Source of the DNA: Fibrobacter sp. UWB13
GTDB lineage: Bacteria > Fibrobacterota > Fibrobacteria > Fibrobacterales > Fibrobacteraceae
Direction: 5' to 3'
NCBI RefSeq assembly: GCF_900177805.1
Contig: NZ_FXAX01000003.1
Location: 1 to 64,000, forward strand
Length of the DNA: 64,000 bases
The position numbers were made by a program, and so were the translations under genes. Of the stretch, positions 16,707-24,508 are shown one piece after another. How positions within the stretch are numbered: position 1 is the first letter of the stretch; every line of letters starts with the position of its first letter. The notes under the pieces were generated by a model. That model saw only the letters and a list, made by a program, of their open reading frames with translations. It had not been told where the DNA came from and did no database searches.

Positions 16707-18995
16707 ATGAGTATAAAATCAACGGTATTTAAGGCACTCGCTTTTACATTCGCCGCATCAACATTTTCTTTTGCGGGTGTAGGCATGGCCGATGGAGCTA
16801 CCAAATTTTTAGGCAACACCACTACCTTTGGCGAAATCCCTGACGACTTTGGAACTTACTGGAACCAGATTACTGCCGAGAACGAGTGCGTTTGGGGCCA
16901 TGTCGAAAAAACGCGTGGCGAATACGACTGGACGGGTTGCGACCTCGCCTATAACTGGGCAAAAAAGAATCATGCGCATTTTACGTTCCACACCCTGTTG
17001 TGGGGATCGCAAAACCCGCAGTGGTTACCTAGACTCGACGTTGACGAAACCAAGAAAGCATGGACTGATTGGATCGATGCGGTTAAAGAGCATTACCCCG
17101 ACCTCGAAATGATTGAAGTGGTCAATGAGGCTGTCAAATCGGGCAAAAACTACCACTCCAGTTTTACCTCTTCCAAACTGGTTGAGGCTCTCGGCGGCGA
17201 CGATGGCGACTACAAATTTGTGGTGACGGCATTCAAAATGGCGCGTGAGCGTTGGCCGCATGCAATCCTGATTTACAACGACTATAACACAATCTTGTGG
17301 CAAGTGAAAGAAGGGATTGACCTTATCAAGAAAATCAAGGCCCAGGGCGCTCCCGTCGATGCTTACGGGATGCAGTTCCACGAGACAACACAACAAGGGA
17401 CAGGCTATTATTGCCTAAATACATCCTTACTCAAACGCTCCCTTTACGAAGCACACGAACAGACAGGACTCCCCATATATATTACTCAATACGATGTCGG
17501 TTCCATAGACGATGAATTTCAAAAAAAGTGCTACCAAGAACATCTCCCAATCCTGATGGAAACGGATTATGTTGCCGGCATAACGCTTTGGGGATACATT
17601 TATGGCAAAACTTGGCTTTCTTGTAACGGTTTAGAACAAGGTTGTTCCGGCCTTATCAAAGACGGTGTCGAACGAGCGGCATTGACCTGGCTCAAGGAAT
17701 ATTTCAAGAATCCGAACGCCCGTTACGGCCGTGGCCTTGCCGATGGAGCGACCAAGTTCTTCGGGAACATGATTGCCGACAAGCAAGAAATCCCCGAGGA
17801 TTTTCAAACCTACTGGAACCAGGTTTCGCCCGAAAACGCATGCACTTGGACCGTTATTGAAAAAGTGCGTGACGAGTACGACTGGTCTGGCTGCGACCGT
17901 ATCTACTATTGGGCGCAAAAAAACAATGTAAAGTTCAATTTCCGTAGCTTGCTTTGGGGAACCCATACCCCCAGCTGGCTCTACAACCTTGATATAGACG
18001 AAACCAAGAAAGCCGTTGAAAATTGGTTTGACAAAGCCGCTATGCGTTACCCCGCACCTTACATGATCGAGGTGGTAAACGGAGGTTCCCGCGACAGCTA
18101 TGGTCATTATCATTCTGGATTCGGGAGCGGCAATAAAATCATCGAAGCTCTCGGTGGCGACAATGATGACTACAAATTCATAGCCACGGCGTTCAAGATG
18201 GCTCGCAAGCGCTGGCCCAAAGCAATCCTAACTTTGAACGACTACGATGATTACGGCTGGAAAAACAATCAAGGCGCCGAAGTTATCAAAAAAATCCAGG
18301 AGCAGGGCGCACCCGTCGATGCGTACCAAATCATTTTCGCACCCCTCGTCCAAGGCTCCGGCCCGGAAGCGCAATGTTTTAGCACCGAACGCATCCAAAG
18401 CGGCATTCAGGAAATCTACGACAAAATAAAGCTCCCATTGTTTATCACTGAATATAGTGTGGGCACAAGCAACGACAGTCTCCAAAAAGCATGCTACTCC
18501 GAACATATTCCGCTCTTTATGGAATCGGAATACATTGCAGGAATCAACCTTTGGGGATACCTTTACGAAGTTGGAGCAAGCGTATGGGCCGACGAATCAA
18601 ATCCCGGACTTATTAAGGACGGTGTAGACCGCCCTGCAATGACATGGCTCAAGGAATATTTCAACGAGCACTTCTACGACAGCAAGAACATGTGGTATGA
18701 TAAAGGCATCGAGAGACATCCGCTAGATTCGCTTGATTCAATCGCCTTGGAACCGCCGATAGCCATTGACGATAACGGCGGCAAATTCGGCAACAAGATT
18801 CGCTTAGAGCAGAGCACGCTGCAAAATTACGACGTGTTTGACGTGCAAGGCGTACGCTTGGGCAAACTTACGGCATACAGCTTTAGCGATGCATCAACAA
18901 GGCTCAAGTCTGCCAACGTCGTAAAAACCTCGGGAATCTACTTTTTGAGGAGCCGTGCCACCGGCAAGATGCAAAGCGTGAGGGTTGTGAGGTAA
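16707..18995 (+). CDS. Secreted tandem GH10 xylanase-like protein with substituted catalytic residues
   Basis: A 762-residue secreted protein (signal peptide to about SFAG; AGGGG before the ATG) with two GH10 domains, roughly residues 30-335 and 345-655, and a sorting-like tail (about 690-762). Domain 1 keeps the substrate-site motifs FHTLLWGSQNPQW, YNDYN and MQFH and the acid/base Glu141 (VVNEA), but the nucleophile position in the canonical ITELD motif reads ITQYD, placing Gln261 there. Domain 2 has the opposite pattern: nucleophile Glu582 (ITEYS) is present, but the acid/base position reads VVNGG (Gly459), and the His/Gln cleft motifs are lost (FRSLLWGTHTP, IIFAP). Each domain therefore lacks one catalytic glutamate. 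It may be a xylan-binding pseudoenzyme or use another mechanism; the family call is firm, activity doubtful. Confidence 0.88.
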   Translation: MSIKSTVFKALAFTFAASTFSFAGVGMADGATKFLGNTTTFGEIPDDFGTYWNQITAENECVWGHVEKTRGEYDWTGCDLAYNWAKKNHAHFTFHTLLWGSQNPQWLPRLDVDETKKAWTDWIDAVKEHYPDLEMIEVVNEAVKSGKNYHSSFTSSKLVEALGGDDGDYKFVVTAFKMARERWPHAILIYNDYNTILWQVKEGIDLIKKIKAQGAPVDAYGMQFHETTQQGTGYYCLNTSLLKRSLYEAHEQTGLPIYITQYDVGSIDDEFQKKCYQEHLPILMETDYVAGITLWGYIYGKTWLSCNGLEQGCSGLIKDGVERAALTWLKEYFKNPNARYGRGLADGATKFFGNMIADKQEIPEDFQTYWNQVSPENACTWTVIEKVRDEYDWSGCDRIYYWAQKNNVKFNFRSLLWGTHTPSWLYNLDIDETKKAVENWFDKAAMRYPAPYMIEVVNGGSRDSYGHYHSGFGSGNKIIEALGGDNDDYKFIATAFKMARKRWPKAILTLNDYDDYGWKNNQGAEVIKKIQEQGAPVDAYQIIFAPLVQGSGPEAQCFSTERIQSGIQEIYDKIKLPLFITEYSVGTSNDSLQKACYSEHIPLFMESEYIAGINLWGYLYEVGASVWADESNPGLIKDGVDRPAMTWLKEYFNEHFYDSKNMWYDKGIERHPLDSLDSIALEPPIAIDDNGGKFGNKIRLEQSTLQNYDVFDVQGVRLGKLTAYSFSDASTRLKSANVVKTSGIYFLRSRATGKMQSVRVVR

Positions 18996-19039
18996 GGAAG
19001 GGTGACGCAAGACTGCAATGAAAGTTGTCTTCTGCAAAA

Positions 19040-19069
19040 CAGTCATTCCCGCGAAAGCGGGAATGACTG
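19040..19069. repeat. Perfect hairpin of the dispersed repeat type
   Basis: CAGTCATTCCCGC, a short loop, then GCGGGAATGACTG form an almost perfect palindrome downstream of the GH10 gene. The GTCATTCC and GGAATGAC ends match those of other dispersed hairpins in the window. Confidence 0.6.
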
Positions 19070-19080
19070 TTTAAAAACTT

Positions 19081-19120
19081 AAAGCCCTCAGCTGTTTAAT
19101 GCCTAGGGCTCAATTTTTTC
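19081..19120 (+). terminator. Terminator between the GH10 and diadenylate-cyclase-like genes
   Basis: AGCCCT and AGGGCT arms enclose a 16-base loop, followed by CAATTTTTT. A T-rich run on the other strand (TTTAAGTTTTT) means it may also serve the convergent gene at 19142. Confidence 0.6.
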
Positions 19121-19141
19121 TGTCTAAACAAACTGCAAAAT

Positions 19142-20914
19142 TTATTCTAAATAAGATTCATCGAATTTGGGATCCGGTTTCACATCATCACGAGCAATAT
19201 ACAGACGTGTAAAATTATTTTTCTTTATAAAGTCTTCGGATTCATGTCTTTTCTTATTGATCTCATCACATTGATTTTGCGACAGATAAAAACTTAATTC
19301 ATATAATCGATCCCTAGCCTTATAATACTTATTTAGATCAAATTCGTCATTCAACGGAAAATTTTTATACTCTTCAACCAACCGCACAATATCGTTCTTT
19401 TTCAAAATTGGACGCAATTTGGGGATAATATCAACCATTCCATCTTCGGAAATGATAACGACAACAACTTTTTCGTTTCGACTTCTTCTATAATCACAAT
19501 AACGAACAGAACTATTATATCTAGAACCCCGTTCTGGATTTCCGTTGTCATTTGCAATTCCATCAAGAATCGTTCCTATTGAGTAGCAAATACAATTGGT
19601 ATCAACAAGAACGGCTCCATCAATAGAAGATAACTTTTTAACGTTATCCGGCGTAAGGGCCATTGGCACTATGGAAATACTTTGATTTTTCAAACGTTTG
19701 GCTTCGTCCATTGCATGGTCACTTACAACTAAAATTCCTCCTTTATGTTCAAGAACTAATGTATTTATGCAATGATACAATTCAGACAATTTTTTCTCTG
19801 ATAAATCATTGAATATTCTCTTTGTTCTTGAATTAAATTCTTCTTGTGAAAAAACAGCCTTAGGCAAATAAGGATTTCCGTATTTTGACAGCAAAAGTTT
19901 TTTTCTATCGTGTATTAATTCCCATTGATAATGTCCAGGAATATTTATTTGGAACAAATCCTCATTTGTAGGAATATATTCGCCTATTAGTCGCCCTATT
20001 CCATAAACATTCACCGCATCACATAACAAGCACAAATCATCGTTGGTCAGTTCAAGTAGTTTTCGAATAAGTCTAGGTCTGCGAATGGAGTAACCTTGTT
20101 CAAATTCTATTTCTACCCGGATATTGGAATGATTTTTTCGCGCAACAATTATCTTTCCACAAGCATCTGAGGATTCATACTTTAAAGAAGAAATTGTATT
20201 TAACGAATCAAAAAGTCCATAACTTTCAGCAACATTATCACCCTTGATGGACACTGCCCCCAAAAAATTATTCCCAGCTTGTTTTATAAGACTACTAATA
20301 TCAACAGAACTTAAATCCCATCCATTACTATTTCCATCAACAAGACATTTTTGGGCTTCAGAAAAAAACAAAGGAACAGCTGAATCAACTATTGATTTTG
20401 AAATTCTAAATCGGCTATATGAAGTTAGATTTAATTTATAAAAGGAATCATATTCCTTTTTATTCAATTGCAGTACAAGGGAAACATTATATTTTTCTAT
20501 TGGAACCGCAGTAGATACAAATGTCAACACATCCCTATTAATCGCAGATTTTTTTTCAATACATTTTTTTATAGCGTCTCGTAATGCATGTACTTTTATA
20601 GCGCGCTGATGCGATTCTTGTAAACCTGGGTGATCATAAAATGTGTAATTTTCTGGAGAGACATGTTGCAGTTGTACCGTAAGGTCGTCAACATCATTAA
20701 AATCCTCTTGTTTATAAAAAGTTTCTTCCTGCTGAATACAAACTTTGTCATTATCATTTTTTCCAGGCAACAAAGTCCCAATAATAAAAACCTGCTTAAA
20801 AATTCCAGGTAATATTACATTGAAGTAGTTTTCAGCAAAGTGCTTCAAATTGAAATAATAAAGATCCTGATACCCCCACATAAACTGATCTATTGTTCTT
20901 TGATCCATACTCAT
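19142..20914 (-). CDS. Stand-alone DisA_N/DAC-domain protein, predicted diadenylate cyclase
   Basis: A 590-residue cytoplasmic protein whose C-terminal part (about residues 395-520) matches the diadenylate cyclase (DAC, DisA_N) fold: GGILVVSD; SSIDGAVLVD with the catalytic Asp432 of the DGA motif; then GSRYNSSVRY in place of the classical GTRHRAA (Tyr466 for His); and VVVIISEDGMV in place of IIVSEETG. No DNA-binding DisA domain and no membrane helices are present. The first 390 residues match no family I recognise with certainty; comparative genomics describes families joining unknown sensor domains (DACNx) to DAC in conflict-type settings, which this resembles. It is AT-rich relative to its neighbours, suggesting transfer. 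Predicted to make c-di-AMP; the RHR substitution leaves activity open. Confidence 0.75.
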   Translation of the reverse strand: MSMDQRTIDQFMWGYQDLYYFNLKHFAENYFNVILPGIFKQVFIIGTLLPGKNDNDKVCIQQEETFYKQEDFNDVDDLTVQLQHVSPENYTFYDHPGLQESHQRAIKVHALRDAIKKCIEKKSAINRDVLTFVSTAVPIEKYNVSLVLQLNKKEYDSFYKLNLTSYSRFRISKSIVDSAVPLFFSEAQKCLVDGNSNGWDLSSVDISSLIKQAGNNFLGAVSIKGDNVAESYGLFDSLNTISSLKYESSDACGKIIVARKNHSNIRVEIEFEQGYSIRRPRLIRKLLELTNDDLCLLCDAVNVYGIGRLIGEYIPTNEDLFQINIPGHYQWELIHDRKKLLLSKYGNPYLPKAVFSQEEFNSRTKRIFNDLSEKKLSELYHCINTLVLEHKGGILVVSDHAMDEAKRLKNQSISIVPMALTPDNVKKLSSIDGAVLVDTNCICYSIGTILDGIANDNGNPERGSRYNSSVRYCDYRRSRNEKVVVVIISEDGMVDIIPKLRPILKKNDIVRLVEEYKNFPLNDEFDLNKYYKARDRLYELSFYLSQNQCDEINKKRHESEDFIKKNNFTRLYIARDDVKPDPKFDESYLE

Positions 20915-21189
20915 ACTAATAATCTCCTTTTATAAATTCTATGCAGAAGGTCTTACTCTGAGATCAAATTTATAAAATATAAAAAAGTTAAAAAAACAAT
21001 AGAATATATTCGCAAACATAACCCTATTATATCTTTCATAACAGGATTACACAAAAAAACATATATCATAAGTACAACAAAAAAGTTGTCGCTTTTTAAA
21101 GCAACAACTTCAACAAAAAAAGTCCAACAAAAACAATATGAACTCATTTTAGCTATAAATTCATAACAACTAACAACAAATAAGCCAAA
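20915..21189. other. AT-rich intergenic stretch
   Basis: No gene with coding character is seen. It holds the terminator of the secreted Trp-repeat gene and the presumed promoter of the DAC gene, but no clear -35/-10 pair could be picked out. Confidence 0.5.
21076..21110 (-). terminator. Terminator of the Trp-repeat secreted protein gene
   Basis: On the minus strand AAGTTGTTGC pairs with GCGACAACTT around an 8-base loop, followed by TTTTTTG. Confidence 0.65.
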
Positions 21190-22722
21190 CTATTCCTTAA
21201 TATAAATAGCCTCTAAACTAGGAAGTATCGTTTCCACTCCAAGTCCATTCTTATACGAAGTAGCTCCATTAGAATAATAGAAGCCCCAAATCGAGCTATT
21301 AACAGGAATAGATTTTTTCGACTTAACAAGAACTGGTGCATCATTTTCATTCACGAAATACGCTTCATTTCGACTTTTTAATTTTGAGAAATATAAAACT
21401 CCCACAAAGCATTTGCCCTTTGTATCATAAGGATTTTCATTATTAATATAAGACACCAACTTTAGGGACTCCTTTAATTTTTTCACCGATGAAAAACTGC
21501 ATTTTTGACGAACTGATTTAAAGATAGACTGAGCCTGTTGCATTGAAATGTCATACATAGTAAATAATTGGCATTCTATTGCACTAAAACCATTTTTTCT
21601 CCATTTATTAGCCTCTTTAGGGTCTATATAAATGTCCCCAATTATCCAAGCTTCATCTTTTTCAACATTAAAGCCATTCTTTTGCCATTCTGCCGCCTTT
21701 TCTGGTTCAATTTTTAAAGATTTCCATTTTACAGCTTCGTTTCGACCAATATTCACATTTCTCCATTTTTTTATTTCATCTAAAGTCATCTGTGAACCAA
21801 CCCATTCTTTCAGTTCATCAAAGGGAATTCCTGAATTCATACACATAATGGCCAACTCAGTATGTTTCCCAATTTGCATCCACTTTTTAGCTTCTTCGAA
21901 CTCAACATTTTCATTCAACCATGCTTTTATCTCTTCACATGATTCTGAAATTTCAGACCATTTGAATAAATTTTCATCTGAAACACTACATTTTAACCAA
22001 TTATTTAAATCGTATTTAAATTTACCACTAGAAAGAAATTTCATCCTATTACTATTCTTCTGCAAATCATCAAATGTAATACCATCAAATTTAAAGTTTT
22101 GAGCTTGTATATAGCTATAGCCACCTTTATACCAATCAATCATTTCTTTTGCACTAAATTCCTGTTTATCATTATATCTCATTTTTTTCCTGTCTCTGGT
22201 TCCTGCATTCCAACTTATTGCAGAATCCAAAGGAATTTGATTCTTCATAAACAAATCAATTTCTTCACGATTATAATACCCCTGTTTTTTCCACTTAACA
22301 ATTTCCTTATAAAACTCAAATTGTTCATTTATATTTTCTATTCGTTTCTTCAATTTTGAGGAACCAACCTTTGTTACACTAAGACCATCATAGTAAAGTT
22401 TATAAGTCCATTCACCAATTTTATAACCATCTCCAGGACAATAAGAAGGTCCACACGCAGCTACTTTTTTAAAAAATTCTTCTGCAGTAGCTATATAGCT
22501 ACATGCATTTTGAATATTATTTATTATTACCATTCCTTCTTTTGATTTTTCCGAACTTAAACGAAATGACAACTGTTCACTTTCTTCTTTTATCATTTTA
22601 CGAGCAGATTCACAATCACCATCCGCAACTAAATCATACGCCTGCATTACAGAATATTCGGAAGCAAAAGAAAAAACAGAAGCAAGAGCAATTAATTCCG
22701 TCATCTTGAAGAAAACTGACAT
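21190..22722 (-). CDS. Secreted protein with short Trp/Gly helical repeats, unknown function
   Basis: A 510-residue protein with an N-terminal signal peptide ending near FSFASE. From about residue 140 to 390 it carries degenerate repeats of roughly 18 residues of the type W-x3-G-(F/I)-x4-E-A-x2-W: examples are WKKQGY, WYKGGYSYIQAQNF, WMQIGKHTELA, WRNVNIGRNEAVKW, WQKNGF and WRKNGFSAIEC. These suggest a superhelical scaffold. The last 110 residues look like a separate beta domain. No enzyme motif is visible. The coding sequence is markedly AT-rich like the DAC gene downstream; a terminator lies between the two. A candidate non-coding RNA lies directly upstream and may act as its leader. Not recognised as a known family. 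Confidence 0.7.
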   Translation of the reverse strand: MSVFFKMTELIALASVFSFASEYSVMQAYDLVADGDCESARKMIKEESEQLSFRLSSEKSKEGMVIINNIQNACSYIATAEEFFKKVAACGPSYCPGDGYKIGEWTYKLYYDGLSVTKVGSSKLKKRIENINEQFEFYKEIVKWKKQGYYNREEIDLFMKNQIPLDSAISWNAGTRDRKKMRYNDKQEFSAKEMIDWYKGGYSYIQAQNFKFDGITFDDLQKNSNRMKFLSSGKFKYDLNNWLKCSVSDENLFKWSEISESCEEIKAWLNENVEFEEAKKWMQIGKHTELAIMCMNSGIPFDELKEWVGSQMTLDEIKKWRNVNIGRNEAVKWKSLKIEPEKAAEWQKNGFNVEKDEAWIIGDIYIDPKEANKWRKNGFSAIECQLFTMYDISMQQAQSIFKSVRQKCSFSSVKKLKESLKLVSYINNENPYDTKGKCFVGVLYFSKLKSRNEAYFVNENDAPVLVKSKKSIPVNSSIWGFYYSNGATSYKNGLGVETILPSLEAIYIKE

Positions 22723-22800
22723 ATTCCCTCTCCTTAGGTCTTCATAAATTCAGCCAGTACATTTGGCACTTGCTTTATTCCCAAAAGAGATTCAGGCAAC

Positions 22801-22942
22801 AAAAAAGGGCGTGAATCGGGCTCATTGCATTCTGAGGTTCCACTACGACCCTACACTCAATAAGCGCGAACGACCCACGCCCCAATTGGGACGTGAGCGT
22901 TTGCCAACTTATCCCCAGTGTTCGTGAATTTAGTGGATTCCA
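22801..22942 (-). ncRNA. Candidate structured small RNA, rod-like
   Basis: About 140 bases between a strong promoter and a T6 tract. From the expected start GGAATCCAC the RNA can fold into one long rod. GG..UCCAC pairs with GUGGA.CC; ACACT pairs with AGUGU; AUAAG pairs with CUUAU; GCAAACG pairs with CGUUCGC (one mismatch); and CUCACGUCCC pairs with GGGGCGUGGG around a UU-type tetraloop AAUU. At the 3' end CACGCCC can alternatively pair with GGGGCGUG before the T6 tract, giving a terminator that competes with the apical stem. Rod shape with internal loops recalls 6S RNA, but no conserved 6S element was confirmed. It could instead be an attenuator leader for the gene at 22722. Confidence 0.5.
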
Positions 22943-22948
22943 GAATGG

Positions 22949-22977
22949 AGAATAAGAGCAAATGCTCCAAATGTCAA
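22949..22977 (-). promoter_or_regulatory. Sigma70-type promoter of the candidate RNA
   Basis: On the minus strand TTGACA is followed by exactly 17 bases and TATTCT. The expected start is a G near 22941, which is the first base of the paired 5' end of the candidate RNA. Confidence 0.65.
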
Positions 22978-23188
22978 TACGGCATTAAACTTATAAAGCA
23001 CCTCGTTATATCGTTTCCGATTTAAATATACCTCTATTTTGAGTCAATTTGGGAACTTTCTCTAAAAAACGATCAAAATTCTAAAAAAAACAATGTTTAT
23101 CCGAGAATGGACAATCCAACTTGGAAGGGCTTGGCTTTTGTGTGGGCCAAAAGGTATCTTTAGAAGAGACACCCAACCGAAGTAACAT

Positions 23189-23371
23189 ATGCTTGATATT
23201 TGCAAATGCATAAAACCCGACTCAGATGTCAGTTCTAACATTGACGATGTTATGACCTTTAATCTGCTAAAAATCATTCAACTTTCTGAACGAGACGTTC
23301 AAGACGGGAAAACTGAATCAGCAACATCGGTATTTCAGGAATTAAGGCAGAAATACAACGTCGCAAGATGA
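23189..23371 (+). CDS. Small antitoxin-like protein, possibly truncated
   Basis: A 60-residue acidic protein. Its C-terminal half (SERDVQDGKTESATSVFQELRQKY) resembles the toxin-wrapping tail of many type II antitoxins, where a D-x-x-x-G-(K/R)-x6-V-F-x-E-L pattern is common. The N-terminal half is too short to be a normal DNA-binding domain, so it may be a remnant or a minimal antitoxin. No toxin gene is adjacent on the same strand. An in-frame stop just upstream fixes the start, and a terminator follows 54 bases after the stop, supporting transcription. The ribosome binding site is weak. Confidence 0.4.
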   Translation: MLDICKCIKPDSDVSSNIDDVMTFNLLKIIQLSERDVQDGKTESATSVFQELRQKYNVAR

Positions 23372-23424
23372 TGTTTACAATGTAATTGTATCTCGATTTC
23401 CCCAAAAGATATCTATTGCCAAAA

Positions 23425-23461
23425 GGCGCAGACACAAATGAGGCTGCGTCTTTTTCTTTTT
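23425..23461 (+). terminator. Terminator after the antitoxin-like ORF
   Basis: GGCGCAG and CTGCGTC pair around a 12-base loop, followed by TTTTTCTTTTT. It lies just before the convergent toxin gene's stop. Confidence 0.65.
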
Positions 23462-23480
23462 AGGGCGGGTAAGCCGGGCG

Positions 23481-23762
23481 TTATTTCGAAAACAAATCGG
23501 AATGCGATCCCGTCGCCACAAGCGTTAAGGTCAGAATTCCTTGATTTTTTCTGTAGCACAACGACCAATCAGGACGAATATGGAGCTCTCGCGTACCATG
23601 AAATTCTCCAACTAATTCATGATCATGATATTTAGCATCCAAAGCCTGATCCGTTCGCAGCAATTCAACTACGTCCTTAAGCTCCTGTAACGGGAGCCCC
23701 CTCTTTTGGCAAAGTTTGTACGATTTTTTAAAACGACTAGTCCAAATTACTTCGTATATCAT
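23481..23762 (-). CDS. yafQ: YafQ-family mRNA interferase toxin
   Basis: A 93-residue RelE-superfamily ribosome-dependent endoribonuclease. The family's active-site residues are all visible and in register with E. coli YafQ (His50, His63, Asp67, Trp68, His87, Phe91): His48 in YHDHEL, His61 and Asp65-Trp66 in ELHIRPDW, His87 and Phe91 in SHSDLF. The ATG overlaps the stop of the antitoxin gene by 4 bases, giving translational coupling typical of dinJ-yafQ operons. It is expected to be neutralised by the upstream gene product, and it appears intact. Confidence 0.92.
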   Translation of the reverse strand: MIYEVIWTSRFKKSYKLCQKRGLPLQELKDVVELLRTDQALDAKYHDHELVGEFHGTRELHIRPDWSLCYRKNQGILTLTLVATGSHSDLFSK

Positions 23763-24103
23763 TTGTCAAGATCCGCCCACATTTCGTTCATATCCGTATA
23801 TCGTTTTGTGTTCGGATCAGCCTCTAGGCGTTCCGCTTCGGCAACAGCCTCGCGTAGACCTTTAGGATATTCCGGATATTTCACTTCAAAGGGCAAACCT
23901 CGTTGCAGCACAACTTGGCGCAGGAACATGGATACCGCTTGAGACATGGAAAGGCCTAACCCTTCCAACAATGCTGTCGCCTGATCATTCAAATCAGAAT
24001 CAATGCGGAAATTTTTTGCCACGGTACTCATACCATCAAATATATATCGTTTGTAAAGCATTTGCAAGTATTTGATGGGTTTTATAGCGATATTATTCTT
24101 CAT
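23759..24103 (-). CDS. dinJ: DinJ/RelB-family antitoxin
   Basis: The antitoxin partner of the YafQ-like toxin. The ribbon-helix-helix segment is KNFRIDSDLNDQATALLEGLGLSMSQAVSMFLRQVV, followed by a flexible tail that should wrap the toxin. Two starts are possible. The ATG at 24103 has a strong site AAGGAG seven bases upstream and gives 114 residues; the ATG at 24031 would give the usual DinJ length of about 90 but has no clear ribosome binding site. The longer form adds 24 residues with a basic, hydrophobic character not usual for DinJ. The operon is expected to be autoregulated. Confidence 0.88.
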   Translation of the reverse strand: MKNNIAIKPIKYLQMLYKRYIFDGMSTVAKNFRIDSDLNDQATALLEGLGLSMSQAVSMFLRQVVLQRGLPFEVKYPEYPKGLREAVAEAERLEADPNTKRYTDMNEMWADLDK

Positions 24104-24508
24104 TTTAACTCCTTCCCCGCAGACAAGCTGAAACTGCAGGGCTTAACATTTTGCTCTTTCGAGCACTAAATAAATATAATCTCAAAAATTTTCACTGTCA
24201 AGGGAATAAAATTTTTTCAAGTAACATTTTAAAGGCCCCCCTGTCGTAAGACAGGGTGTTTGTGTATTAGGGCGGGTGGGCGGGATAAGCCGGGCGTTGC
24301 GGGTGCGGCGTTTGAGCACCCGCTAGAGAGGGTAGCGGAAGACCCGGCTAGATCCTTCGACTACGGCGCAGTGCGCCTTCGCTCAGGATGACACAGCCGG
24401 GGCTGAAGCGAGGGGGATACTTCCCCCTCCTATATAAAAAACTGTACATTTTGCCCTAATGAGCACTACAAAATTTTCTGACAGGAAATTTTTACTACAT
24501 TTCGAGCC
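24104..24508. other. Gene-free repeat-rich stretch upstream of parC
   Basis: No coding sequence is seen. It holds two similar boxes exactly 300 bases apart (24146 and 24446, about 20 of 25 bases alike, ACATTTTGC...GAGCACTA). Between them are a perfect hairpin CCCTGTC-GTAA-GACAGGG, a nested palindrome (AGCCGGG...CCCGGCT enclosing GCGGGTGC...GCACCCGC) and one GGATCC...GGATGAC repeat. The string GGGCGGGTAAGCCGGGCGTT near 23464 is nearly repeated at 24270. Confidence 0.6.
24450..24476 (+). promoter_or_regulatory. Box shared by the parC and parE upstream regions
   Basis: TTTGCCCTAATG lies 59 bases before the parC start. The same 12 bases occur at 61908 before parE, and the following bases (GCA, TA, AA, TTTT) are also similar. 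It may be a common promoter element or operator for the two topoisomerase IV subunits. Confidence 0.4.

Noticed and set aside
22801-22942. SRP RNA, tmRNA or RNase P RNA identity for the structured locus
   Set aside because: The conserved GGAAG/SRP core, tmRNA tRNA-like end and RNase P P4 bases are absent; only a general rod shape is visible, so no known class is assigned.
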